From: DATDFB01 sp035276475
Lineage (GTDB): Bacteria > Acidobacteriota > Thermoanaerobaculia > Gp7-AA8
Assembly: GCA_035276475.1 (NCBI GenBank)
Contig: DATELQ010000028.1
Coordinates: forward strand, 8,441 to 72,440
Reading direction: 5' to 3'
Length of the DNA: 64,000 nucleotides
In this document: in pieces, positions 17,395-25,386 of the stretch
How positions within the stretch are numbered: the stretch's first letter is position 1
How the letters are laid out: each line of letters begins with the position of its first letter
Made by a program: the position numbers and the translations under genes
The notes under the pieces: model-generated
The model's input: only the letters and a program-made list of their open reading frames with translations
Database searches by the model: none
What the model was told of the DNA's origin: nothing

Positions 17395-17466
17395 GCCGTC
17401 GATTACGGCGCGCCGCCGTCAAACGTCGTGACGCTCCCGTAACAGCGGTACGTGAATGTGCCGCGC

Positions 17467-17676
17467 GGGCATTTTTAAGTGATCCGCGATCAGATCAATG
17501 TGCCCGCCGATCAGATAAAAGTGCTCGCGGGGCACATAAAAGTGCCCGCCGATCAGATTCATGTGCCCGCGGAGCACATAAAAGTGCCCCGGGATCAGAT
17601 TCATGTGCGCGCGGATCAGATAAATGTGCTCCGGGAGGTGATGAATGTGATCGCGGAGCACATTCACGCAAAAGAA
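17467..17676. repeat. Ten-unit 21-bp tandem repeat array
   Basis: Ten consecutive 21-bp units fill most of the 347-bp gap between two divergent genes. Two unit types mix: GATCAGATAAAAGTGCCCGC-like and GAGCACATAAAAGTGCCC-like, with positions 1-8 alternating and the centre (A/T)(A/C)A(T/A)GTGC nearly constant. Because 21 is a multiple of three, several frames are open and encode heptapeptide repeats. The plus strand from 17479 to 17688 reads a 69-codon product made of units such as DQINVPA, DQIKVLA, EHIKVPR and DQIHVRA; the minus strand reads a comparable His/Leu-rich repeat. I see no good ribosome site for either, so I list the array as DNA rather than as a gene. The remaining flanks (17395-17466 and 17677-17741) hold only presumptive promoters and the S10 leader. 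Confidence 0.95.
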
Positions 17677-17741
17677 TCCCTGACCTAACCTTTCCCCCTC
17701 CCCCGCGTATAGTGCCGCAACATCGTTCGGAAGGAGTCATC

Positions 17742-19274
17742 GTGAAACGATTCGTTTTCGCGGCGGTCATGCTGGCCGCCTGTTCGCTTTTTGCCGCGGA
17801 CGAGCCCAAGAAAGACGCCGGCAAAGACGCCAAGCCCGCCGCCGCGGCGGAGAAGCCGCCCGAGCCGGCCAAGTTCGTCAAGCAGCACAAGATCAAGATC
17901 AACGGCAACGACTTCGCCTACACCACCACCTCCGAAGAGATCTTCCTCAAGGACAACGACGGGAAGAACACCGCCAGCTTCTTCACCATCGCCTACACCA
18001 AGGACGGCGTCGCCCATCCGGAAGACCGCCCCATCACCTTCGTCTTCAACGGCGGCCCCGGCTCCGCCTCCGTCTGGCTGCACTTCGGCCTCGTCGGGCC
18101 GCGCGTCGTCGACATCCCCAGCGACGCCAAGGACCCCGGCGCCCCGCCGTACAAGCTGCGCGACAACGGCAGCACCATCCTCCGCGCCACCGACCTCGTC
18201 TTCGTCGATCCCGTCGGCACCGGCTACAGCCACGCCATGGGCGACAAGAAGGGCGAGGACTTCTGGGGCTACGACGAGGACGCCGACTCCGTCGCGGAGT
18301 TCATCCGCACCTTCATCACGGAGCACGATCGCTGGAACTCCCCGAAATTCATCCTCGGCGAGAGCTACGGCGGCATCCGCTCCTCCATGCTCGTGCCGCG
18401 CCTGCAGGGCAACCTCAGCGTCGGCCTGAACGGCGTCATCCTCATCTCCCCCGCCATCAACATGGGCACGCTGCCGTTCGTCGTGCAGGGCAACGATCTG
18501 ACGTACGCGACGCATCTCCCCGCGCTCGCCGCCGCCGCGTTCTACCACCACAAGGTTCCGAACCAGACGCAGTGGAAGGACCGCGAGACGTTCCTGCGCG
18601 AGGTCGAGAAGTTCGCCGGCTCGGAGTACCTCACGGCGCTCTTCCAGGGCGACAAGCTGCCGAAGGCGGAGAAGGAGCGCATCGCCGAGAAGATGCACGG
18701 CTACATCGGCCTGTCGAAGGAGTACATCTACCGCAGCGACCTGCGCGTCTACGCCATCCGCTTCATCAAGGAGCTGCTGCGCGACGAGGGCCGATCGATC
18801 GGCCTTCTCGACGGCCGCTACGCGCAGGACGAGCTCGACCTCGTGGCCGAGTTCCCCGACAGCGATCCGTTCAGCGCCAAGACCGGCCCGATCTACATCT
18901 CCACGTTCCAGTCCTACCTGAAGAACGACCTCGGCGTCGACTGGACAAAGCAGTACCACCCGCAGAACGGTGAGGCCAATCAGAAGTGGAAGCGCCCCGC
19001 GAACCGCCGCGGCGCGTTCGCCGGCTTCGTCGACGTGACGGGCGCGCTGGCGCAGGGGACGAAGGACAACGAGGCCCTGCGCGTGTTTGCGGCGGCGGGC
19101 TACGACGACCTCACGACGTCGTACTTCGCCACGCGCTACATGCTCGAGCACAGCGGGATCGACACGAAGCGGATGACGATCAAGACCTACGACGGCGGGC
19201 ACATGATGTATCTGTACCGGCCGTCGCAGGACGCGCTGTCGAACGACATCGTGGCGTTCATCGAAGGGAAGTAG
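17742..19274 (+). CDS. Exported S10 serine carboxypeptidase-like protein
   Basis: A 510-residue alpha/beta-hydrolase of the S10 family, which removes C-terminal residues from peptides. The oxyanion segment FNGGPGSASVWLH (102-114), the nucleophile elbow GESYGG (Ser208) and the histidine motif YDGGHMMY near the C terminus are present. The N terminus carries a signal sequence; the LAAC at 11-14 could be a lipobox, otherwise cleavage follows SLFAA. An Ala/Lys/Pro-rich linker (20-45) follows. The GTG at 17742 is chosen because AAGGAG lies 6 nt upstream and it gives the clean signal. It probably degrades peptides in the periplasm, like the S46 and S8 enzymes in this window. Confidence 0.9.
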   Translation: MKRFVFAAVMLAACSLFAADEPKKDAGKDAKPAAAAEKPPEPAKFVKQHKIKINGNDFAYTTTSEEIFLKDNDGKNTASFFTIAYTKDGVAHPEDRPITFVFNGGPGSASVWLHFGLVGPRVVDIPSDAKDPGAPPYKLRDNGSTILRATDLVFVDPVGTGYSHAMGDKKGEDFWGYDEDADSVAEFIRTFITEHDRWNSPKFILGESYGGIRSSMLVPRLQGNLSVGLNGVILISPAINMGTLPFVVQGNDLTYATHLPALAAAAFYHHKVPNQTQWKDRETFLREVEKFAGSEYLTALFQGDKLPKAEKERIAEKMHGYIGLSKEYIYRSDLRVYAIRFIKELLRDEGRSIGLLDGRYAQDELDLVAEFPDSDPFSAKTGPIYISTFQSYLKNDLGVDWTKQYHPQNGEANQKWKRPANRRGAFAGFVDVTGALAQGTKDNEALRVFAAAGYDDLTTSYFATRYMLEHSGIDTKRMTIKTYDGGHMMYLYRPSQDALSNDIVAFIEGK

Positions 19275-19281
19275 CAGAGCG

Positions 19282-19316
19282 GCGCATCGCCGCGCCCCCG
19301 CGGCGCGGCGATGCGC
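19282..19316. terminator. Perfect 15-bp hairpin between convergent genes
   Basis: GCGCATCGCCGCGCC (19282-19296) and its exact reverse complement (19302-19316) enclose a 5-nt loop. The hairpin lies 7 bp after the S10 stop and 25 bp after the end of the convergent carbonic anhydrase gene, so it could end transcripts from both sides. There is no U-run on either side. Its right arm coincides with the SRPBCC-like remnant described next. Confidence 0.7.
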
Positions 19317-19337
19317 GTCTCGATCGTGATCGCCGGC
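19300..19337 (-). pseudogene. Remnant of an SRPBCC gene 5' end
   Basis: About 36 bp match the 5' coding end of the SRPBCC gene at 20777-20813 with only three or four differences, and translate in the same frame as PAITIETRIAAP against PTITIETRIAAP. After that the similarity stops. It lies just downstream of the carbonic anhydrase gene, while a matching remnant of the Asp-box gene end lies just upstream of it (20128-20253). Confidence 0.7.
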
Positions 19338-19341
19338 AAGC

Positions 19342-20073
19342 TCAATTCTCGACGCGATACGTTACCGAGTTCGTGTTGTTCTGCGCCGGGCGCGCGCTCA
19401 TGCCGACCTTGAGAACGTCGATCTCGTCCTGCGTCGCCGTGATGCCGTTGTTCATCAGGATGAAGCGCACGCCCTCGGTGCACGGCGGCGTAGTCAGCGA
19501 GCCGATGTAGGTGACGTAGCTGCCGGTATTCGCGGGCAGCAGCGCTCCCATCGCGAATGCATCTGTACCGGTCGTGACCGAGTCGCAGGCCTTAGGGCGG
19601 CCAAAAAGCTTCAAAACGCTGAGCGCGGCGTTTGACTCGCCGACGAAGATCGGTATCGCCACGAGGAGCGTGGCCCCGTCGGCCTTCTTGTGCACGAGAT
19701 GGAGCTCAGCAGCGGCGCGGCGCGGCGTGTTCCAGACGTCGAGAACGTGCTCCGGGGGTGTGTGGAAATGAAAGTCGACGAGCGTGTAGGTGCTGCCGCC
19801 GTACGTCATCGTCATGTGCTTGTAGGCGGTGACGTTCAGCATCGTCTTCGTATTCGTGATGATCACGGCCACACGGGCGCTGTAGAAAAAGCCCGGCTTC
19901 GTCAACGTGTCGTCTTTCCGGCGTTGGGCCGCGTTGTTCACAATCGGCGACTGCTGCTGACCCGTGGCGCAGGTCCCACCCCAGATGTCGCAGTAGGAAT
20001 ACGTTGCACAGTTGTCAGCCGCAAATGCCGTGGCGGAGAGTGAGATTCCGAGAAGAATGATCGAGAGTCGCAT
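19342..20073 (-). CDS. Secreted alpha-carbonic anhydrase
   Basis: The 243-residue protein has a signal peptide (1-19) and the alpha-class zinc site: DFHFHTPPEH supplies His102 and His104, and AAELHLVH supplies His125. The segment YIGSLTTPPCTEGVRFILM near the C terminus is the family hallmark with the Thr-Thr-Pro-Pro-Cys motif. It hydrates CO2 in the periplasm. Cysteines that can form the usual disulfide are present. By eye its codon use is less GC-biased than its neighbours, and it sits between two duplicated gene fragments, which suggests insertion. The start ATG is preceded by AAAGGAGAACGG. Confidence 0.93.
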   Translation of the reverse strand: MRLSIILLGISLSATAFAADNCATYSYCDIWGGTCATGQQQSPIVNNAAQRRKDDTLTKPGFFYSARVAVIITNTKTMLNVTAYKHMTMTYGGSTYTLVDFHFHTPPEHVLDVWNTPRRAAAELHLVHKKADGATLLVAIPIFVGESNAALSVLKLFGRPKACDSVTTGTDAFAMGALLPANTGSYVTYIGSLTTPPCTEGVRFILMNNGITATQDEIDVLKVGMSARPAQNNTNSVTYRVEN

Positions 20074-20127
20074 GTCCGTTCTCCTTTCACGTTCTGAGTC
20101 GGACGCGACTCTCCCGTTTTCCCGCGA

Positions 20128-20253
20128 TCACCTCACTTGGGCGCGGCGCCGCTCCGCACGCACGACGGCGTCCCAGACGCCGCCGGCCAGGACATGAAGG
20201 TGCCGGCCGTCGCGATCGACGATGAGTTGCTCGACGGTGGCCGGCAGGTTCAT
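20128..20253 (-). pseudogene. Remnant of an Asp-box protein 3' end
   Basis: A 41-codon open stretch whose last 38 codons match the C terminus of the Asp-box protein at 20818: both contain VDRDGRHLHVLAGGVWD followed by (A/T)VVR(A/T)ERRRA. The DNA identity over about 106 bp is roughly 83 percent by hand count against 20833-20938. Everything upstream of residue 1 has lost similarity, so this is a truncated paralogue and not a gene. It faces the same way as the intact copy. The rest of the gap to 20359 has no gene; a short CCCTCG/CGAGGG stem lies near 20333-20350. Confidence 0.8.
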
Positions 20254-20359
20254 GGTTCGTGCTGATCACGATCTTCGCGGCCGCGATCAGCCGAGCACCT
20301 GCGGAGCAACAGTGTCGCAAGTGCGCGAATGATCCCTCGTCTTCGCGAGGGATAAACTC

Positions 20360-20815
20360 TCAACGCCCCTCGAGCATCGCTTTCAATCTCCGTTGCTTTT
20401 CGGTCACGAACCAGCGCATGTGCCGCGTGACGAAGAGCGCGTTGGCGATACGCCCGAGAATGCCGAACGGCGAGCGCCATGAGACGACGTCGCGCATCAC
20501 CGTGACGCCGCCGTCCTCGACGAACTCGTGCACGTGGTGCAGCTCGCGCAGCGCCGTGCGCACGCCGGCGTCGACGTAGCGCCGCGGCGGATCCATCTCC
20601 GTGATCCGCACGGTGATGCGCTGCCGCACGCCGAGGTGCCGGCCTTCGAACGTCAGGAGGTCGCCGAGCTCGAGACGGCCGGAGGTGCGCCCCGGCTCGA
20701 CCACGCGCTCGCCGGTGAACGCCGACGACACCGCGTGCGCGCCGACGTCGCGCGCGAGATCGAACACACGCTCGACCGGCGCGGCGATACGGGTCTCGAT
20801 CGTGATCGTCGGCAT
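20360..20815 (-). CDS. SRPBCC-superfamily (polyketide cyclase/START-like) protein
   Basis: A 151-residue cytosolic protein that begins TITIETRIAAPVERVFDLARDVGAHA, the typical first strand and helix of SRPBCC ligand-binding folds, and continues with ITVRITEMDPPRRYVD. Such proteins bind hydrophobic ligands in a deep cavity; the ligand here is unknown. The start lies 2 nt after the stop of the Asp-box gene, so the two are likely co-transcribed. A large in-frame upstream extension is an out-of-frame shadow of the Asp-box gene and was discarded. Confidence 0.85.
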   Translation of the reverse strand: MPTITIETRIAAPVERVFDLARDVGAHAVSSAFTGERVVEPGRTSGRLELGDLLTFEGRHLGVRQRITVRITEMDPPRRYVDAGVRTALRELHHVHEFVEDGGVTVMRDVVSWRSPFGILGRIANALFVTRHMRWFVTEKQRRLKAMLEGR

Positions 20816-20817
20816 TC

Positions 20818-22458
20818 CTAACGCGTCGCGCGGCGGCGCTCCGTGCGCACGACGGTATCCCAGACGCCGCCGGCCAGCACGTGGAGGTGGCGGCCGTCGC
20901 GATCGACGAGAAGCTCGTCGACGGCAGCCGAGAGGTTCCCCGACTCGTCGCTCCACGTCGCGCCGCCGTCGCCGGAGTGCCACAGTTTTCCGCCGCCGGC
21001 GATCCAGAGCGAGCTCTCGTTCAACGGATCGACGCCGATGCGATGGATCGCGGACGGCGCCGCGAGCACGCGCCAGGTCGCGCCGCTGTCGTCGCTGCGC
21101 TGCAGCCCGTTCGCGCTGCGGTACAGCGTCGAGGAGCGCGCCGGCGCGACCGCGATCGCCGTCGTTTCGCTTGCGTCGAGCTGCGTCCAGGTCGCGCCGC
21201 CGTCGGCGCTGACGAGGAGCCCGTGCGCGGTGCCGGCGTAGAGCACGTCGGTGCGATTCGGATCGGGCGCGAGCGCGTGCGCTCCGGCGGCAATCTGCTG
21301 CCACGTCTTGCCGCTGTCGATCGACTTCGACAGCGCGTCGCCCTTGATCGCGAAGAGAACGCCGCTCCGGTGCGGACTGATGAAGAGTTGCTCGGCTTCG
21401 CCGAACGCCAATTCGCTGCTCGACTCCCAATGCCCGCCGGCGTCGCCGCTGCGCCAGGTGCCGCCGCCGGCGGCGTAGAGCACGCCCGTGTTCGGATCCT
21501 GCGCCAGCGCGCGCACCGGCGCAGACGCGCCTGGAAGCGCACCGAGGGCCGTGAACGGCGCGAGCGTCGCCAGCGGCGCGCGATACGCGCCGATCGAAGT
21601 GGTGATGTAGAGAAAATCGCCCTGAATGTCCACCGAATACGTGAGCGCTCGGGGCGCGGCGGCGACCGGCAGCCAGTACGGGCCGCCGATCGGACTCACA
21701 TACAAGCCCTCGCGGAGGGCGGCGAAGAGCCGGCGCGTCTTTCCGTCGAACGCGACCGCCCATGGCTTCGGGTTCGCCGGCATGCCCGTCAGTCCCAGCC
21801 GCTGCCAGCCGGCACCGAAATCCGCGAGGATGAAAGGCTCGAACGTCAGGAAATTCTTGTAGACCTCGGAGCCGACTGCGTATTCCGCCGTCGCATCGCC
21901 CACGATGCGCCCCATCGGCTGGGGCGCGAACGCGAACACCGCGTAATACGTGTTCGCGTCGATCGAATAGACGAAGTCCGTCACCGGATCGATGGTCACG
22001 CCGAGAACGCAGACGCCGCCTGGCGTTCCTGACCACGTGTTGCCGCGGTCGTTGGATCGGAAAAGACCTCCCTCCGCCGACAAGCGCGAGACGCAGGTAT
22101 TGCCGAGAACGATGTTCCTCGGATCGCGCGCGCTGATGGCGATCGCCGTCGGCGACAGAAGATGCGGAAGGCCGCGGCTGATGTCGGTCCACGTCGCGCC
22201 GCCGTCCATGGAGCGGCGAACCTTCGCGGTGTCGAAATCGTAGAGGACCTCCGGATTCGCGGGCTCAACGCTGAGGCCGCGGCCGACGCCGATGCTCCGC
22301 TGCCGGAACGTCGCGCCGCCGTCGTCGGAGCGATAGAGCGTCTGCCCCGCGAGCGCGTAGACGACGTTCGTGTCGCCGCCGGCGATGACGAGCTTGGCGT
22401 CCGTCGTCGGAAAATGCGTGGTGAAGTTCAGAGCGCCGAGGAGGAGGAGCGGAAGCAT
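20818..22458 (-). CDS. Secreted Asp-box (sialidase/VPS10-like) beta-propeller protein B
   Basis: A 546-residue paralogue of the protein at 15820, with a short signal peptide followed by LNFTTHFPTTDAKLVIAGG and many Asp-box motifs (SDDGGATF, SMDGGATW, SNDRGNTW, SGDAGGHW, SIDSGKTW, SADGGATW, SGDGGATW). A propeller of roughly ten blades without an obvious catalytic site is expected. Its last 38 residues exist as a second, broken copy at 20128-20253. Location outside the cytoplasm is inferred from the signal peptide. Confidence 0.8.
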   Translation of the reverse strand: MLPLLLLGALNFTTHFPTTDAKLVIAGGDTNVVYALAGQTLYRSDDGGATFRQRSIGVGRGLSVEPANPEVLYDFDTAKVRRSMDGGATWTDISRGLPHLLSPTAIAISARDPRNIVLGNTCVSRLSAEGGLFRSNDRGNTWSGTPGGVCVLGVTIDPVTDFVYSIDANTYYAVFAFAPQPMGRIVGDATAEYAVGSEVYKNFLTFEPFILADFGAGWQRLGLTGMPANPKPWAVAFDGKTRRLFAALREGLYVSPIGGPYWLPVAAAPRALTYSVDIQGDFLYITTSIGAYRAPLATLAPFTALGALPGASAPVRALAQDPNTGVLYAAGGGTWRSGDAGGHWESSSELAFGEAEQLFISPHRSGVLFAIKGDALSKSIDSGKTWQQIAAGAHALAPDPNRTDVLYAGTAHGLLVSADGGATWTQLDASETTAIAVAPARSSTLYRSANGLQRSDDSGATWRVLAAPSAIHRIGVDPLNESSLWIAGGGKLWHSGDGGATWSDESGNLSAAVDELLVDRDGRHLHVLAGGVWDTVVRTERRRATR

Positions 22459-22488
22459 GACCTCTTTACGTGCCTCCGCTGCGTGTTG

Positions 22489-23271
22489 TCACTTCCCCGT
22501 GAAATTCGCCGCGCGCTTCTCCAGGAACGCGCGCATCCCTTCCTTCGTGTCCTCCGTCGCGCACAACAGGCCGAAGAGCGTGGCTTCGAGGAGCTGTCCC
22601 TCCTCGCTCGGCATCTCGCTGCCGATGACCACGGCCTCAATCGCCGCGCGGATGGCCAGCGGCGCGCGCGAGGCGATCTTCTTCGCCAGCTCCTCGCACG
22701 TCGGCAGCAATTGATCGAGCGGCACGACGCGGTTCACGAGACCGATGCGCAAGGCCTCGTCGGCTTTCACGCGCTCGCCGCTGCAGATGAGCTCCAACGC
22801 TTTTCCTTTGCCGAGGAGCCGCGTCATCCGCTGCGTTCCGCCGTATCCCGGAATGATCCCCAACGTCACCTCGGGGAGGCCGAGCTGCGCGTTCTCCGAG
22901 GCGATGCGGATGTGGCAGGCCAGCGCCAGCTCGCAGCCGCCGCCGAGGGCGAAGCCGTTGATCGCGGCGATGACCGGCTTCGGGAAGCGCTCGATGCAAT
23001 TGAACACGTCCTGGCCGCGCTGCGACGTCTCCTTGCCACTGATCGGTGTCTGCGCGGCAAGCTCGTTGATGTCGGCGCCGGCGACGAAGGCCTTCTCCCC
23101 GCCGCCGGTGAGGATCACCGCGCGGACGCTCGCGTCGTCGCGGGCCATCTGGAAGACGCGGTGGAGCTCCTGCACCGTCTGCGCGTTCAGGGCGTTCAGC
23201 GTTTTCGGGCGGTCGATGGTGAGGCGGAGGATGCCGTCGGCGACGTCGACTTTGATGTTCTCGTAGTCCAT
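22489..23271 (-). CDS. Enoyl-CoA hydratase (crotonase type)
   Basis: The 260-residue protein hydrates short-chain enoyl-CoA to 3-hydroxyacyl-CoA. Family features are complete: FVAGADINELA (about 62-72), the oxyanion loop GGGCELALACHIRIA, and the second catalytic glutamate in GLPEVTLGIIPGYGGTQR. It lies 3 nt downstream of the 3-hydroxyacyl-CoA dehydrogenase gene, which acts on its product, so the pair forms a two-step beta-oxidation or crotonyl-CoA module. Glutaryl-CoA dehydrogenase at 45434 would produce its crotonyl-CoA substrate. Confidence 0.9.
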   Translation of the reverse strand: MDYENIKVDVADGILRLTIDRPKTLNALNAQTVQELHRVFQMARDDASVRAVILTGGGEKAFVAGADINELAAQTPISGKETSQRGQDVFNCIERFPKPVIAAINGFALGGGCELALACHIRIASENAQLGLPEVTLGIIPGYGGTQRMTRLLGKGKALELICSGERVKADEALRIGLVNRVVPLDQLLPTCEELAKKIASRAPLAIRAAIEAVVIGSEMPSEEGQLLEATLFGLLCATEDTKEGMRAFLEKRAANFTGK

Positions 23272-23274
23272 AGA

Positions 23275-24159
23275 TCACTTCCTGTCGAACGGAACCGGCT
23301 TGCCCGACGCGTAGTCGTAGAAGCCGGCGCCCGATTTACGGCCGTAGCGTCCGGCCAGCACCATCTTCTTGAGCAGCGCCGGCGCGGCGAAGCGCTTCTC
23401 GCGGTACTCGTCGAACATGACGTGGGTGATGTAGTACGTGGTGTCGAGGCCGACGAAGTCGAGCAGCGTGAACGGTCCCATCGGATAGCCGCAGCCGAGC
23501 TGCATGGCCTTGTCGATGTCCTCGATCGAGCCGATGCCTTCCTCGTACCCGCGGACGGCGTCGAGGAGATACGGCACGAGCAGGCGGTTGACGATGAAGC
23601 CGGAGTTGTCGCGGCAGGCCACCGGCTCCTTGCCGAGCGACTTGGCGAAGGCGAAGGCGCTGTCGAACGTCTCATCCGAGGTGAGGATCGTGCGCACCAC
23701 CTCGACGAGCTTCATCATCGGCACGGGGTTGAAGAAGTGAAGGCCGACGAACTGCTTCGGCCGCGCCGTGGCCATGGAGAGCTCGGTGATGGTGAGCGAT
23801 GACGTGTTGGAGGCGAACAGCGCCTCCGGCTTCACGATCTTGTCGAGCTGCGCGTAGGTCTCGCGTTTGAGCTCGGCGTTCTCGATGATCGCCTCGATGA
23901 CGACGTCGCAGTCGGCGAGGTCGTCGAGCGACGTGGTGCCTTTGAGACGGCCGGCGCAGGCGTCGCGGTCGGCGGCGCTCATGGTGCCCTTTTCGACGAA
24001 GCGGCCGAGGGACTTCTCGATGCCTTTGAAGCCTTTGTCGAGGTACTGCTGCTCGACTTCGCGCACGACGACGTCGTAGCCGGCCTGCGCGCAGGTCTGC
24101 GCGATGCCGGAGCCCATCAGGCCGCAGCCGAGGACTCCGACCTTCTTGATGGTTGCCAT
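23275..24159 (-). CDS. hbd: 3-hydroxybutyryl-CoA dehydrogenase
   Basis: A 294-residue NAD(P)-dependent dehydrogenase. The Rossmann motif GVLGCGLMGSGIAQ is at 8-21 and the catalytic segment GLHFFNPVPMMKLVEVV with its histidine is near residue 140; SNTSSLTITELS precedes it. The C-terminal domain includes GYPMGPFTLLDFVGLD. The ATG at 24159 is supported by AGGAGC 9 nt upstream; the long upstream extension is read through the divergent MFS gene and is not real. It converts 3-hydroxybutyryl-CoA to acetoacetyl-CoA and is coupled to the crotonase gene. Confidence 0.93.
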   Translation of the reverse strand: MATIKKVGVLGCGLMGSGIAQTCAQAGYDVVVREVEQQYLDKGFKGIEKSLGRFVEKGTMSAADRDACAGRLKGTTSLDDLADCDVVIEAIIENAELKRETYAQLDKIVKPEALFASNTSSLTITELSMATARPKQFVGLHFFNPVPMMKLVEVVRTILTSDETFDSAFAFAKSLGKEPVACRDNSGFIVNRLLVPYLLDAVRGYEEGIGSIEDIDKAMQLGCGYPMGPFTLLDFVGLDTTYYITHVMFDEYREKRFAAPALLKKMVLAGRYGRKSGAGFYDYASGKPVPFDRK

Positions 24160-24195
24160 GTGGTGGTGCTCCTTTCGAAAACCGCGCGGGATTGT

Positions 24196-25386
24196 ATGCT
24201 GCGCCGCGTGAAGTCGCAGCGGCTGCGCCCCCAAGTCATCCTCCTCGGTTTGGTCTCGCTGCTCAATGACTCGGCGAGCGAGATGATCTATCCGCTGCTG
24301 CCGGTGTTTCTCGTTTCGACGTTGGGCGCGACGCCGCTGGTCGTCGGGATCATCGAGGGGTCGGCGGATGCGCTGGCGTCCGTGCTGAAGCTGGTTGCCG
24401 GTTCCGTTTCGGATCGGCTCCCCCGCCGCAAACCGCTCATCGTTACCGGCTACGCTTTGGCGGCGCTGTCGCGCGGGTGGATCGCGGTGGCTTCGCGATG
24501 GCCCTCGGTGCTGGCGGCGCGGCTGCTGGATCGAACCGGGAAGGGGATCCGCTCCGCGCCGCGCGACGCGATGATCGCGGATGTGACGCCCGAGGAGAGC
24601 CGCGGGAAGGCTTTCGGGTTCCACCGGGCGCTCGATCACACGGGGGCGGTGGTGGGACCGCTGCTGGCGTTGCTGCTCCTCGATGCGCTGCATTTGCCGT
24701 TGCGGACAATCTTTTTGATCGCGGTCATCCCCGGTGCGATCGCGGTGGTGTTGTTGCTGGTGTTTCTTCGCGAGGAGAGGCGGGCGCGGCGTCGGGACGA
24801 CGCCGCGCCGGCCGTCGGGACGCCGTCACCACGCTTTTGGATCGCGCTTTCGGCGATTTCGTTGTTTTCTTTGGCGAATAGCAGCGATGTGTATTTGATC
24901 CTGCAGGCGCACGCGGCGGGCGTGTCGACGGCGATGCTCCCGGCGCTGTGGGGCGCGCACCACGTCATCAAGGCGCTCTTCTCCACCTCAGCCGGGTCGA
25001 GATCGGATACGAGTGGGCGGCGCAAGCTTCTCGTGGCCGGGTGGCTGTCGTACGCGGTCATCTATTTCATCTTCCCGTTCGCGCACAACACGGCGTTCTT
25101 CTTCGCGCTCTTCGTCGCGTACGCGATTCCGTTCACCCTCAGCGAAGGGGCGGAGCGCGCCTGGATCAGCGACCTCGTGCCGGCGGAGATCCGCGGCAAG
25201 TCGTTCGGGATCTACTACCTCGCCAGCGGCATGTTCGTCCTCGCCGGAACGGCGCTCTTCGGCTGGCTCTACGAGCACGTCTCGCCGCGCGCGGCCTTCG
25301 ACACCGGCGCGGCGCTGGCCGTCGCCGCGACGGTCGCCGTCATCGCAGGAAGCGGCAAAACAAATCCGCGACCGAGCGCACGATGA
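24196..25386 (+). CDS. MFS transporter
   Basis: A 396-residue inner-membrane protein with about twelve transmembrane helices. The loop-2 signature is SVSDRLPRRKPLIVTGY and a second GSRSDTSGRRKLLVAGW appears at the start of the C-terminal half, as in major facilitator proteins; DRTGKGIRSAPRDAMIAD is typical of the YfkF/Fsr-like subgroup. The substrate cannot be inferred. The start is ATG 24196 or GTG 24208. The gene is divergent from hbd with 36 bp between them. Its last 47 bp overlap the end of the convergent PRPP synthetase gene. Confidence 0.88.
   Translation: MLRRVKSQRLRPQVILLGLVSLLNDSASEMIYPLLPVFLVSTLGATPLVVGIIEGSADALASVLKLVAGSVSDRLPRRKPLIVTGYALAALSRGWIAVASRWPSVLAARLLDRTGKGIRSAPRDAMIADVTPEESRGKAFGFHRALDHTGAVVGPLLALLLLDALHLPLRTIFLIAVIPGAIAVVLLLVFLREERRARRRDDAAPAVGTPSPRFWIALSAISLFSLANSSDVYLILQAHAAGVSTAMLPALWGAHHVIKALFSTSAGSRSDTSGRRKLLVAGWLSYAVIYFIFPFAHNTAFFFALFVAYAIPFTLSEGAERAWISDLVPAEIRGKSFGIYYLASGMFVLAGTALFGWLYEHVSPRAAFDTGAALAVAATVAVIAGSGKTNPRPSAR

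Noticed and set aside
14635..17442. 935-codon plus-strand frame spanning two minus-strand genes
   Set aside because: It is the antisense shadow of the LeuA-type and Asp-box genes; no family resemblance and no ribosome site.
17467..17676. CRISPR array
   Set aside because: Units are contiguous 21-mers with no unique spacers between repeats, and no cas genes are nearby.
20816..22192. N-terminal extension of the SRPBCC protein
   Set aside because: Arg-rich shadow of the Asp-box gene; the real start is 2 nt after that gene's stop.
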